Positions 39,201 to 50,534 of a DNA stretch of 64,000 bases are shown here, in pieces; position 1 is the first letter of the stretch, and each line of letters starts with the position of its first letter. The stretch comes from Berberis thunbergii (taxonomy: Eukaryota; Streptophyta; Magnoliopsida; Ranunculales; Berberidaceae). Under the pieces are notes generated by a model that was given only the letters and a program-made list of their open reading frames with translations, searched no databases and was not told the origin of the DNA. Both the position numbers and the translations under genes were made by a program. The stretch is from assembly GCA_003290165.1 (NCBI GenBank), contig QNQO01008316.1, forward strand, positions 62,001-126,000, read 5' to 3'.

Positions 39201-40927
39201 GAATTAGATTCGCTTGAAAAACATGGTGTTTTAGGACCTATAATACCAACACCCAAATGTGTAAACCTTGTTGATTTCAAATGAGTGTTTATAAGAAAAA
39301 AATGAGAAAAATGAAATTGTCTGATATAAGGCAAGGCTTGTGGTACAAGGGTTTCTGCAGAAATCCGACATCGATTTTGATGAAAATATTTCCCAATTAT
39401 GGATATGACTACATTTCGATATTTAATGGTATTGTAGTCTGTGAACAATTTGATATGAGACTTATGAATGTAGTAACTGCTTACTTATACGGGCACTTAG
39501 ACACAAATATTTACATGAAAACCCCTGAAGGATTTACTTTGCCCGAGACAAAGTCAAGAAGTACAACAATCGATAAAACTAAGTCGAGCTTAATTTATAC
39601 GGTTTGAAATAATCTTAAGGGATGTGATTTAACCGTTTTAGTGAATATATGTGTAAAGAAAGTTATACAAATAATCCCATTTGCCCATGTGTTTTTATCA
39701 AGAAATCTATTACTGATTTTGTCATAACAGCAGTCTATGTAAACGATATAAATCTTATTGGATCTATCGAAGACATTACAAATGCTGCTAAATATTTAAA
39801 AAAAAAATTGAAATGAAAGACTTGAGAAAACAAAATTTTGTCTCAGCCTGCAGATCGAGCAAAGTGTTAATGTAATATAACTCCATCAGTCACGATATAC
39901 TGAAAAAGTGTTAAAATGCTTTAATATTGACAAATCTCATCCATTTAGTACCCCAATGGTTGTCCGATCTTTAGATATATCTAAGAATCCATATCGACCA
40001 AGGAAGAAAATGAGGAGATATTTGGTCCTGAAGTACCATATTCAAGTGTCATTGGTGCATTGTTATATTTGCACAATGTACACGATCCGATATAGCATTT
40101 GTTGTGAATCTGTTAGCAAGATATAGTTCTGCACCTATTCGTAGACACTGGAATGAAGTTAAACACATTAAGATATCTTTGTGGGACAATTGATATGAGT
40201 TTGTTTTATTCTTATGATTTATCTAACCATTCTCAATTAGTTGGCTATGCAGATTCATGCTATTTATCTGACCCCCATAAGGGTCGCTCTCGAAGAAGTT
40301 ATATATTTTAAAACTGCAACGCGACTATTTCTTGACAATCTCTTAAACATATGTTAGTGGCTACCTCCTCAAATCATTCGGAAATTATTGCTATGAATGA
40401 AGTAGGTTGAGAATTGTCTGGCTAAGAGCATTAATTTAGCATATAAGAAATAACTGTTAATTACCATCAACTCTTGATCAACTGACTCTAATATATGAAG
40501 ATAATGTTACATGAATCATCCAAATAAAAGAAGGATTCATCAAAGGATATCGACCAAAACATATTCCAGTCAAGTTCTTCTATCCACATGAGCTCCAGAA
40601 GAATCATGTGATTGACGTCAAACAGATTCGATCTACTGACAACCTTGTTGATTTCTTCACCAAAACACTTCATAAATCAACATTTTAGAAATAAGGTTAT
40701 GAAATTGGTATGCGTTGGCTGAATCATCAGAATAATTAGGTGTAATAAGGAGTTCTTATCAGGGAGAGTATCCAGAAGTATACTAGACCAGAGCATCCAA
40801 AAGTATGCTAGACCGACACTAAACATGTTGTACGCTTTTTCCTTCGTTCAAGTTTTTTTTTCACTGGGTTTTACTAGCAAGATTTTAATGAGGATACATA
40901 TTGGTGGATATCCAAGGGGGAGTATTA

Positions 40928-41181
40928 TGTAAAATAATGAATGTCCACCAAGTATGAGGTGTCACACCACCTCCTTCTTTGATATAGATGGATGATCAAC
41001 ATTAAGCTATGCTAACATGTGTAACTCCATTGTCTTATTAGGTGATTAGTCATATTTTGATCCTTTTAAATGTATGTACAAAGAGATAAAATGTTTACAG
41101 AAAGAATTAAAATATGTATTGAGAAGAACAAAGAATAAGATAACGTTTTCATAATATTTCATCTACAACAATCTACAACAA
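40928..41181 (+). repeat. 3' LTR of copia 1
   Basis: 254 bp, preceded by the polypurine tract. Differences from the 5' LTR indicate an old insertion. The sequence right after it resumes the duplicated backbone (TAAATTTCATTTGAGCCCTT; unit 1 has CAAATTTCACTTGAACCCTT). Confidence 0.9.
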
Positions 41182-41436
41182 AATATAAATTTCATTTGAG
41201 CCCTTAATAAGATTATTTTGATCATCTTGATATGCAATAAATCCATCTTTCCAGACATCATCTGTTTTGACATTCTCACTTTACATACCTTTAGTGCATG
41301 AAACAAACATGAATAATGTGGCACTCATCGACGATGTATTATCTCAATTGAAACCTAAGTTTCGATAACAATTTGCAAACTTTGAGATAGATAAAAAAAA
41401 TTATGTGACAATTTTCATGTTAGAGTCAACTTCTCG

Positions 41437-41450
41437 GAAGTGATAACATT
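41437..41450. repeat. 14-bp TSD of SINE A, left copy
   Basis: GAAGTGATAACATT here and GAAGTGATAATATT at 44579-44592 (13 of 14). Unit 1 has the single uninterrupted copy GAAGTGATAACATT near 18055. Confidence 0.85.
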
Positions 41451-41477
41451 TTTTATTTAGTTATTTATCCCTTAACC

Positions 41478-42887
41478 GAGGGGTGGGAGAGGGGTCTAAG
41501 GGTGGAATAGAGGCAGGGGCGACCGCTCGGGGTTTCCAACTGGTCGGTGACGGTGGCGTCGGATTGAGCGACCGGTCGGTGGGAGTGGTCAGACCGGTAA
41601 GATAAAAGCATCATTGGAGGATAAAAAAGCGAAGCATGGGCAACTGGTTGGGGAAGTGTGTTTGATCGGTCAGCGAGGTGATTGTGCATTTTGTCAGAAA
41701 AAAAGGAAAAGTCTCCTCATGAAAGATGACATCACGAGAAACAAATGACCTTTGTGTAGGTGAGATCATAGACTTTGTATCCTTTTTGCCCGTAAGGGTA
41801 TCCAAGAAAGACACATTGACTAAAATGAGCATCAAATTTGCTAGGACATTGGGCATGTGCGGATGCAAAACATAGACAACCAAAGACTCAAAGGTAAGAA
41901 TAGGTGGGTCGTTTGTTATAGAGAAGTTCAAAGGATGGTGTGTGATTAATGAGATAGGCAGCAGTGAAAATTGCTTCTCCCTAAAAATGTTTAAGGAGAT
42001 GTGTTTGAAACAAAATAGCACGAGCGACATTCAAAAGATGTCTATGTTTGCGTTGCGCCACCCCATTTTGTTGGGGCATAGAGACACAAAAAGCTCGATA
42101 GGTAATGCCTTTTGAAGCATAAAAATCAGAGAGGAAAAATTCAAGTCTATTATCACTGGGAATTGTTTGAATTTTTGAAGAAAATTGGTTTTCAACATAA
42201 TTAATGAATGAAATTAAGAGTGTGTGTGTGTCAGACTTGTGTTTCATGAGATAAATCCAAGTACATCGTGTATAAGCATCAACAATGGTGAGAAAATAAT
42301 GCGCTCCAGAAAGGGAAGCAAGATATCCTCCCCTAATGTCAACATGTAATAAGGAAAAATGAGCAGTACTCGAAATATGGGATCAAGGAAATTTATTTCT
42401 AGTTTGTTTGGCCAAAAGACAAATAACACATTTATTGGAAACACGAGTACTAGCATCGCAAAAAGAGACAGGAAGGAGATGGATAGTTTTGTCCGAAAGG
42501 TGACCTAGGCGATTGTGCCATAACACAAGGTTGTTGTCTTGAGTGATGTACAAGTGGTGGTGTCGTCCAGGTAGTACTTGCCCAGTCATCTTCCCAGAAC
42601 GAAGGTCTTGTATCAGACAAGAATTGTTGAGAAAAATTGTAATAAAAAATAATGTTTTGTGAGTTTGCTAATGGAAGTTAAATTAAGATTAAAAGAGGGA
42701 AACCAAAGAACATCATGCAAGGTAAAAACAGAAGAGAAAGTCATGGTGCCAATGTGTGTAATAACAACAAGTGTCAGAAAGCTCAACGGTTCGATTGTGG
42801 ACGGGTTTGGAAAATGTGAGTAATGAGGGTTATGAACTATATGATCAGTGGCGCCGCTATCAATGTAAAAAAGTTTTGGGTTTTTTT
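41478..42887 (-). pseudogene. Ty1/copia fragment 3 (protease to integrase), antisense
   Basis: Minus-strand reading gives the protease YIDSGATDHIVHN (near 42860), the GAG-pre-integrase segment LVLWHNRLGHLSDKTIH and CVICLLAKQTRNKF, then integrase pieces MKHKSDTHTLLISFINYVEN, QTIPSDNRLEFFLSDFYASK, MPQQNGVAQRKHRHLLNVAR and [14 protein letters not shown]. This is the RE1-like copia lineage, unlike copia 1 and 2. No LTRs or reverse transcriptase are present, so it is a truncated internal piece with frameshifts. Confidence 0.85.
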
Positions 42888-43275
42888 GAGTTTGACCCTC
42901 ATTAATTTATGCCTAATTGAGTTTAGTACTCATTTAAAAAAAAACTAATTTAGTCTAACTCTCTAATTGTAATAGTCAACGTAATTGATTTCCACTGACT
43001 GTTTAAATTTTCTTAAAATCCAAAAACATCCTTTACTTAAAAGGCACATGCAAGACACATGTCGGGTACATATCTCCAAAATCATCTAAGGGTCACAATA
43101 CATCTTTGAGAGAACTAATGGTGATGGTTAAAAAAATAAATTCTCCTTCACTTCTTCTTCTTCCCCAAATATCTTGCATCTCCTTCATTTACTTTTTGGA
43201 ATTCTTTTTGTCAATGACTGTGAAGCTCTGAAGTGAGACTAAATTCTTTGAGTTTGTGGTTCAGTGGAACAAGAG

Positions 43276-43460
43276 ATGTTGGAGAGAGAGATTGCAAGGC
43301 TTAAAGCTTTCTATGAGCTACATAAACTACCACGATAGCTTCCACTTCAACTCATGGTTGCACCACTAGCAAGGACATCGATTCCCAAATCGCCAATCTT
43401 TCTTTGAAACGCGAGGCCAATTCAGCCCATGACCGGGTAGGCAATCCACTTCGCATTTAG
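43276..43460 (+). pseudogene. Gene-derived coding fragment of unknown origin inside the terminal-repeat element
   Basis: One frame reads EMLEREIARLKAFYELHKLP and, after a stop and frame change, another reads TTSKDIDSQIANLSLKREAN then SAHDRVGNPLRI and a stop. The charged, helix-prone composition looks like captured host coding sequence and not transposon protein. I do not recognise the parent gene. Confidence 0.4.
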
Positions 43461-44074
43461 TAGCAGGTCTGCAAAGTATGGTTGTTTTACTAGTCCGTAA
43501 GATCCTTTGGCTTTCTTATTCACCTGTGGTAAACAGAACCTTTAACTGCTTGATATTTCGCGTTTGTGATGTTTGCCCCAAGCACCTGATGGTCGTTGTT
43601 GGAAAACAATTGTGTTTCATTTTTTTCTAGATGATGACTTACTCAAGGTGACAAGAGCTTGTAGTTTTAATCGTTTGTCTATGTATTCTAACTAGCGATC
43701 TAATTCACCAGTTTATACTTCACTGACTTATTTGTAGCATGCTTTGAGTTTGAAACCATGATATAATTAAAAAGGTTCAATTGCCTGTCTGGTCGCTATT
43801 GATTCAGTTAAAAAATAAAGGCAAGAATTTGTGGTTGTGAGAAGAAATACAATATGAACTAGCTGAGCTTCTGGACCCATTTTCCATGAATAAAAAGCTT
43901 GCAGGTTGAATGACATTTAATGTTTTTTCTTTGTTAGTGAGCTTTCCTGGAGGATTTGGGATTTTGAAATCATCACTTCATTGCGATTGATCTTAATTTT
44001 TTCGCATCAGCAGAATGTTGGGATTGTGGTGTTGGTTCAATTGAGTATAATGGCGGTGGTTATAGGGGGAAATG

Positions 44075-44257
44075 AGCTTTGCTACATAGCGAGGGAGGGA
44101 GCGAGGGAAAAGGGGCGAGGTAACCACCATCCGCCTCGAGATAAGTGCATCGGATTGGAGATACGCGATGGATCTTATCTCGAGGCGGATGAGTGGCTAC
44201 CACCCCATCCCTCGCTCCCTCCCTCGTTCCCTCCCTCGACCCCTAGAATTTTTCAGG
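44075..44257. mobile_element. Palindromic GC-rich MITE, copy P3
   Basis: Inverted arms (GCGAGGGAGGGAGCGAGGGA and CTCGCTCCCTCCCTCGTTCC, then CCGCCTCGAGATAAG with its inverse CTTATCTCGAGGCGG) surround a loop of about 30 bp. GGGAAATG occurs on both sides (44067-44074 and 44258-44265), fitting an 8-bp TSD. The right end, inverted, reads AAAAATTCTAGGGGTCGAGG, like copies P1 and P2. Confidence 0.8.
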
Positions 44258-44471
44258 GGGAAATGGAGGGGTATTCATTTGGATATGATTAGATGTAGGA
44301 GTTGAAGGATGTTTCGGGAAGAAGTGAATGAGATAGTTGTGTTTTTTTTTTTAAACCATTACCATTACATCTCTCAAATTAGATTAATTTTCAGTGAAGG
44401 ATATTTTTGGGTTTTAAGATTAGTTTTTAAAATGAGTATTAAACTCAATAGGCATAAACTAATAACCTTTT

Positions 44472-44578
44472 TTTATCCCTTAACCCTTCTTACCTCAGAT
44501 GTCGTCGGCTGGATTCGAACCTGTGACCTAGTGGTACCTTCCGCCACTGCTCAACCATTGAATCATCACACCTTTGAC
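44472..44578 (-). mobile_element. SINE A, tRNA-derived head (tail displaced to 41451-41477)
   Basis: On the minus strand the head contains an A-box-like TGGTTGAGCAGTGG and the B box GGTTCGAATCC. After GGTTAAGGGATAAA the sequence is interrupted, and the tail (ATAACTAAATAAAA) lies 3 kb away at 41451-41463. TTTATCCCTTAACC at 41464-41477 and 44472-44485 is the duplication made by the secondary insertion. The B box is a SINE part and not a functional tRNA gene: there is no cloverleaf. Confidence 0.75.
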
Positions 44579-45058
44579 GAAGTGATAATATTCAAGATTA
44601 TGTAGAATAACCTAAAAAAATTTCATTTATTTTGCTTTCGATTGTGCAATGCATGAAATTCTCAAATTGGTAAATCTAAATGTTGAGACTTTGGGTTTGA
44701 AATCCCTAAAATTCTTAATTGATATCCATCATAACACCCTATTTCATGTTTCACGTCCCTACAAAACTAAAAAAAATTGAATATTAATTCGCTTGAGCTG
44801 AATTTTTAAGGAAAATGATGAATTAACATTAGAAACAATGTGTTGAAGTTTCAACCAATTTTGATATTGCTCCTTGAGATATGATTTACTTATGCGCCCT
44901 TAAATATCTAATATCCCGATAAGCTATCTTTGCAGATGTTTAAACTTTAAAGAATACCCCTTGTGGCAGTCGAGACAAAGGACTTTGGCTGGCGTTAAGG
45001 GGTGCCCTCGTTCCCATTATATATCTCGAGAAACACATATAAAAGAGGGTTGACCCAT
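44579..45058 (+). other. Duplicated backbone of unit 2, non-coding
   Basis: Colinear with about 18057-18715 in unit 1 (GAGCTGAATTTTTA, TTGATATTGCTCCT, CCCTTAAATATCTAATATC). No gene is supported. Confidence 0.6.
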
Positions 45059-45239
45059 CCAACCCGACTAGACAAACCATTGCAAGGTTTATCGACCTGT
45101 CAGAATGTCCCCCAGCATAGCCGTGTGATGTGCCATCAATGTAGGGCTAATTCAAAGCGTATTCAAGCACAGAGACAGAGACCTCGTCAACACAATAAAC
45201 AAATCAAAATTTGATTTTTTTAAGGTTTTTTTGGCACTA

Positions 45240-45690
45240 AGTGATAGACTTGATTAAAACCAAGGATTGTGATTTCGTTTTTCAAGTTAATTTCAGTAAG
45301 TTGATTTTAAGTTAAATATAAAAACTAAGGATTTTAAGTTAAATATTTCGAGGTAATTTCGGTAAGTTGTGCATAGGAAAACGTAAAAAATTTTGATTGT
45401 AATTTTGAAGTTATCAATATAAGTTAAATATTTTAAACTCTTACATATTACATAAAGAGTACTGTGAGATTCGTAATGTCATACAAACTATATATTGCAT
45501 AAGAATCAATTGTATAACAAAATTTTAATACTAAACTAAAATTATAATGGCTTAAAATGTACGACATTGAAATTGACCTAATGAAAAGAAATATATATAT
45601 ATCAGTTTAGAATGAAATTTCGATTACTAAAAACGAAGAAATATTTGATGAAATTTTGACATTTTTCGAGAAATCACATTCCGTCAATCA
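45240..45690 (+). repeat. Dispersed AT-rich repeat, copy 2
   Basis: Same ordered blocks as 13575-13890, with an extra internal duplication of GATTTTAAGTTAAATA near 45302-45350. It lies just upstream of the TOM1-LIKE pseudogene. Confidence 0.6.
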
Positions 45691-46368
45691 TAACTAGCAC
45701 ACACCTTCAGCTTCTTGTAAGAAATTTGTTTGATTAAACATCAAGAATAGACTCTCCAATTGAATCGAATTCATCACTAACTTAACAGATTTTGCTCCCC
45801 AGTGGTTCGAATTCGGGGAATTCTCCAATTGGAACTAGGGTTTTTCACGAATGGATAAAATGAAATTGGGAGCATTGGGGGGGGGGGGGGAGAGACTGAA
45901 GGAGATCCTGCAAGGACCAACACAGGAATCGAAGATGGTGGACGAAGCCACTTCAGACAACTTAGAGGATCCAAAATGGGGGTTAAATTTTAGGATTTGA
46001 GGGTTATTGAACAATGAAGAGTTTAGTGGACCTGAGGTATTGAAGGCGATTAAGAAGAAGCTGAGTGGGAATGTCGTGATGAGTCAGAAATTGGCCCTTG
46101 ATTTGCTGGAAATATGTGCTATGAATTGTGAAAAAAAGTTTTGGATGAGATGGTTAAGATGATTGAACATCCGATGACGGCTCATGGGAATAGAAAGAGA
46201 GCTATGGAATTGATCAAGGCTTGGTCTATGTCTCAAGATCTTTACTTATTTGCCTGTTTTTAATCAAACTTATGTGGTAATAATGCTCTATTTACTTGGT
46301 TTTGCCGTTTAGTTTTTGCTATTCTTGTTTGGGTTGATTTTCCTTTATAGGTAGCAAAATAGTATGCA

Positions 46369-49300
46369 CAGTGTTGTACAAATCGGTCCAAATCGCGATT
46401 CAAATTGCCGATCTAAATCGACTCGGCATGCAAACGGTTTAAATCGACCTAAAAATCGGAATTCATCCAAATCGGACTGAATCGCCACCGAGTCAGCAAT
46501 GAAATCGTACATCGCGATTGAAGAACAAAACTACGATTTATATGTTTCGCACAAAAAAAAACCAATAGAAATCGGGATGAAGCAAACAGGGAATACCAAT
46601 AGAAAAAAAAACAGAAACAAACAGGGAAGAAGAAGAAGAAGAAGAACCAACATACCTTCTCAGATCTGGATCTCGCTGCATCAGATCTGCTCCAGAAGAA
46701 GAAGAAGAACCAGAATCTGCTCCGTCACCTCGCTGCATCTCGATCTCTCTGCATCTCGACATCTATCTGCATCTCAACATCTCGACATGTCTCTGCGACT
46801 GCATCTCAACTCTCTGCTGCATATGAATCGATTGTGTGTTGAATTGATTTCTGGTTGAATCGATTGTGTAGGTTGAATTGATTTCGTTGTGTAGGTTGAA
46901 TCGATTTCGATTTCGATTTCGTTGTGGGTTTGGCTCATTGGCTGTGTTGTTTGTTGTGCTGTGAAAATGGGAATAAAATTTTGATTTTACTTATATACAA
47001 AGGTCAGGGTCAGGGACCCCTAATGAATTGTTTGTTATTAATTATCATATTTACACCCTCAAAGTTAATTACAATATTAGAGAGACCCTTATTTTACAGT
47101 GAGTTTGTTTTTGTTTATAAAGACAAAACCGAGATCCCCATTAAGTTTTATAAACCTAAAAGTAAAAAAAAAACCTAGCTTTTGCAAACTCCATTTTTTT
47201 TAATGGCAAATCTCTTCTTTCAATGTCCTTCAATGGCTACCACCAACAAGTGATGGTTTCTTCCATAGTTTTCTACTTCAAACATTAAGTGTTTTCACCA
47301 AACAAATGAGGTTTTGCTTCAACCAAAGGTAAAAAGTTTACTTCTCATTGTCTTTCCATATTTTTCATTAGATTACTTTACTATTATCACTATGCCAGAT
47401 ATAGCTTGGGAACATTATGTTGCTGTGAATAATAATAAACAAAAGGTTAAGTGTAATTATTGTGGAAAAGAGATGTGGGGAGGGGTTTTTAGAATGAAAA
47501 TCATCTTGGAAGAACAAACAAGGATACTTCACCATGCTTGAGCAATTCAGATGAAAATTATTTACTATTCAAGAAAATGTGTACTGATAAAGTGGTTGCA
47601 AAAGTTGCTGAAATGAGGGAAAGGAATGCTCCAATGTATGGGGATGATGGAAATGTAGGTGGAAGCAAAGTTGATTATGGAGGTGAAAAAAAACAAACTA
47701 CCATGAATGAGATATGGAAACCAATTGAAAGGGAAAAATGCTGTGTCAAAATTTCTAGGTTCATTTATGGATGTGCTTTGCCTTTCAACATTGTGACAAG
47801 TATATATTTTAAAGAGATGATTGATGAAATTTGTAAGTTTGGGAGTGGATTAAAACCTCCCACTTACTATGAAATTAGGAACACCTACTTGAAGAAGGAA
47901 GTGGAAGAGGTGAATGTGAAGCTTGAAGCCTACAAGAAAGATTGGAAGAAATATGGATGCACTATTATGTCTGATGGGTGGACCGATGGTAAAAGTCGAA
48001 GCATTACAAATTTTCTTGTTAATAGTCCAAAGGGAACTGTTTTCTTGAAGTCCCTTGATACATCAAGCATATTTCATAATGCTGAAAACTTGTACTTGAT
48101 GTTGGATGAAGTGGTACAGGAAGTAGGTGAAGAAAATGTAATCCAAGTGTGCACGGATAGTGCCTCGGCTTATGTCAAAGCTGGGGATTACCTTATGAAA
48201 AATAGGCCACACCTCTTCTGATCCCCTTGCGCAGCACACTTGATAGATCTTATACTTTCGGGCATTGGTGATTTGCCTCTCCCAAGTGAAACCATTAAAA
48301 AGGCCAAGAAAGTAACTATGTACATTTATAGCCACACGTGGGTATTGAGTCTCATGAGAGAGCACACTAATGGTAGGGAGTTAGCAAGGCCAGCCATCAC
48401 TCGATTTGCCACAGCTTACCTGACATTACAAAGCATTCTTGATAATAGGGTTGGCTTGAGGAGTATGTTTACTTGCACGAAGTGGGAAGAGTCTCATTTT
48501 TCAACGAAACCAGAGGCACTTGAGGTAATGCATATTATACTGGGGGATAAACAATTTTGGCCCGGGGTGAAGTATAGTATTAATTGTGCATCTCCATTGG
48601 TTCGTGTTTTGCGTTTAGTTGATGCGGATGATAGACCTCCCATTGGCTACATTTATGAAGCTATGGATCAAGCCAAGGAAAAAATTGCAAAGAATCTTGG
48701 GAACAAGGAGTCGAGATACAAAAAAATATGGAATGTCATTGATGAAAGGTGGAATCTACAACTCCATCGCCCTTTACACGCGGCAGCATACTATCTTAAT
48801 CCTCGTTTCCATTATAGTGACAACTTTCAAGCGGATGAAGAGATCATGGATGGCTATTATGAAACAATTGAGCGCTTGATTCCATCGAGACGAGAAAGGA
48901 ATCTCATTGACCAACAACTTGATGTGTTCAGAAGAGGTGCTGGGACATTCGGGAGACAATCTGCCATTGAGGTAAGGATCACGAAACAACCTGGTATGTT
49001 TAATGTTTATTTAACTTGAACATTTCCATTGATTACATGTTTATGTCTTTTTACGTATTAAAATTATGATATTATTATTGTAGCTTATTGGTGGGAAAGC
49101 TTTGGAAGCCATTGTCCGGAATTGCAAAATGTGGCCAAGAGAATTTTGAGCTTGACTTGTAGTGCTACGGGGTGTGAACGTAATTGGAGCACATTTGATC
49201 AAGTGAGCAAAAAATTATTTTTTGTCTATTTCATATATTTAACTAATTAGTTGTCATATATGATGTAGATATTTAGTAATTTAATTTTCTAATATGTTAT

Positions 49301-50403
49301 ATGCATGGTAGATTCATACAAAGAAGCGAAATCGATTAGAACAAAAGCGACTGAATGCACTTGTATTTGTCAAATACAATCTTGCTCTTGACCAACGCCA
49401 ACAACATAGGACACAAGGCACAGATCCCATTCTATTGTCGGAGTTAGATAATGACAATGAATGGATTGTGGAGCAAGAAGATCCGACACTCCCCAATGAT
49501 ACCTCGTGGTTGGACATAGTAGATTGTTTCGTTGAGAATGAAGCGGAGCCAAGCCGAAAACGACGTCGTAAGTTAATAATTTATTACTTGTTTGCTTTAT
49601 TTATTCAAATTTACTTCTATTTGTTTACTATAGTTAGTTACTACTTTTGAACTTTAATGTGAATATGACCAAGAAATTTAACGAAGTCGACAAAGGGAAA
49701 AAACAAAGTCATTGAAGATGAAGATGAAAATGAAGAAGGTTGTGACTTGGAAGATGAGATTGATGTCATTGATAATGCAGACATTGCAATTATTGATGCA
49801 ATTATCGATGAGCATGAAATTACTTCATGAAGGGATCAAAGTTGGAACGGGGGAAAGACTCTAATTTATAATTTAATAGTTATTATTGCTTAATAGTTTA
49901 TATATTGCCTTTTGAGAGTCATTTTGTATACGCTTCCACACATTCTTGGGTATATTTTGCGTATATATAGGATAGAATGTTAGAATGAACAAGAAGTGTT
50001 GAAATCTTATACTTTTTGGCAAGTGAAATCTTTTACTTTTTGGCAAATGAAGTCCACTTTGCACTACTATATTTTGTTTGTTTTTCTAGAATTTTCAAAA
50101 TGACTTGATAAAAGCAATATTATGCACAAACAACAATATATTGGAACTGATCAATTTTTTTGTAAATCTTCATCACACAAACAAAGTTGAACTTGGATTA
50201 CATTCATTCATCTTCATTCTAATAATTTCTCTTCAATCGCAATGGTCGTTCTAATGGCCATCTCATTCGCACCTGCCACATCTATTGCCCCACTTTTATA
50301 CTTTGATCAAGCTGAATACACTTCGAGTTCCAGGTAATTTTGAAACCTATAAAGAGTACAAATAATGTAAGTAAAAAGAAATGATATATTCCTAAATGAA
50401 GGA

Positions 50404-50438
<35 letters not shown>

Positions 50439-50524
50439 TATAATTAAAAAATCTTACGATTTACGATTAAATCTAAATCTTACACGTTACGATTTACAAT
50501 ACGATTTACGATTCACTAACACTG
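46369..50524 (+). mobile_element. Complete hAT element (4,156 bp) with terminal repeats and perfect 8-bp TSD
   Basis: The left end is CAGTGTTGTACAAATCGG. The right end, inverted, is CAGTGTTAGTGAATCGTAAA. The TSD AGTATGCA lies at 46361-46368 and 50525-50532. Both subterminal regions are rich in AATCG/CGATT motifs, likely transposase-binding sites, and a TTGAATCGATT repeat cluster lies near 46854-46920. An (AT)n tract lies near 50407-50436. The element holds one transposase gene (47392-49830) and sits in an intron of the TOM1-LIKE pseudogene. Confidence 0.95.
47392..49830 (+). pseudogene. hAT transposase (BED finger, DUF659, RNase H-like, dimerisation domain), nearly intact
   Basis: Start MPDIAWEHYVAVNNNKQKVK. 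The BED zinc finger is CNYCGKEMWGGVFRM, then a frame slip near 47495, then NHLGRTNKDTSPC. DUF659/RNase H-like parts include GCTIMSDGWTDGKSRSITNF and QVCTDSASAYVKAG, and DERWNLQLHRPLHAAAYYLN lies downstream. A stop at 48219 sits where relatives have Trp (LF*SPCAAHLID). Splicing 48993 to 49084 gives KQPAYWWESFG and CSATGCERNWSTFDQ, the C-terminal dimerisation domain. A further exon runs 49312-49567 and an acidic tail ends at 49830. It binds terminal repeats and cuts and pastes the element. One frameshift and one nonsense codon are the main defects seen. Confidence 0.9.
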
Positions 50525-50534
50525 AGTATGCATA

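Larger units (their letters stand above)
30232..40700 (+). pseudogene. Decayed gag-pol of copia 1
   Basis: Gag starts MLSIAKLEFQALTINGG and is cut at about 30540 by copia 2, resuming near 36283 (QIIEKTLSAFHAPSV). The nucleocapsid knuckle is CHWCGKHGHWSRVCH near 36760. The integrase region (about 37605-38500) has HDRLGYPGPTMLKKI, RLDNAAEFTSQVFH, HPQNGLAEL and IYVGFDSPSIIRYLEP. Reverse transcriptase/RNase H pieces (about 39170-40680) include MNVVTAYLYGHLDTNIYM, YADSCYLSDPHKGRSRRS and STDNLVDFFTKTLHKSTF. Numerous stops and frameshifts show this copy has been dead for a long time. Confidence 0.82.
28884..41181 (+). mobile_element. Ty1/copia retrotransposon 1 (outer), split by a second copia
   Basis: A 5' LTR (28884-29141) and 3' LTR (40928-41181) of about 255 bp begin TGTAAAATAATGAATG and end CTACAACA. 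Next to the 5' LTR is CGTTATCAGCACGAAAC, a primer-site-like sequence seen in plant copia. A polypurine tract (AAGGGGGAGTATTA) precedes the 3' LTR. The internal region reads gag, CCHC knuckle, protease, integrase, reverse transcriptase and RNase H in copia order, with many stops. A second copia (30545-36277) lies in gag. Flanking bases give no perfect 5-bp TSD. Unit 1 carries the empty site near 17800. Confidence 0.9.
42888..44467. mobile_element. Terminal-inverted-repeat element (1.6 kb) carrying a gene-like fragment (Pack-MULE-like)
   Basis: Left end CATTAATTTATGCCTAATTG then AGTTTAGTACTCATT. The reverse complement of the right end is TATTAGTTTATGCCTATTG then AGTTTAATACTCATT. The match runs about 50 bp. 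Inside are a gene-like coding fragment (43276-43460) and a palindromic MITE (44075-44257). No transposase is visible. Long terminal repeats plus a gene piece resemble Pack-MULEs, but no 9-bp TSD is evident, so the superfamily is inferred. Confidence 0.6.

Noticed and set aside
28884..41181. Perfect 5-bp TSD for copia 1
   Set aside because: Flanks are ...CATATTT and AAATATAA...; no exact pentamer matches without assuming mutation, so I do not claim one.
41465..41689. 74-codon minus-strand open frame
   Set aside because: Low-complexity GGTCGGT-rich sequence next to the copia 3 fragment, partly overlapping the SINE tail. No domain.
44512..44522. B-box-like GGATTCGAACC (antisense) suggesting a tRNA gene
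   Set aside because: No acceptor stem or cloverleaf forms, and the sequence ends in an A-rich tail with flanking duplications. It is the head of SINE A. The same applies to 59461-59520 (SINE C).
45777..45974. 65-codon minus-strand open frame, Pro/Ser-rich
   Set aside because: It is antisense to the TOL VHS region; the proline run is only the complement of the G13 tract.
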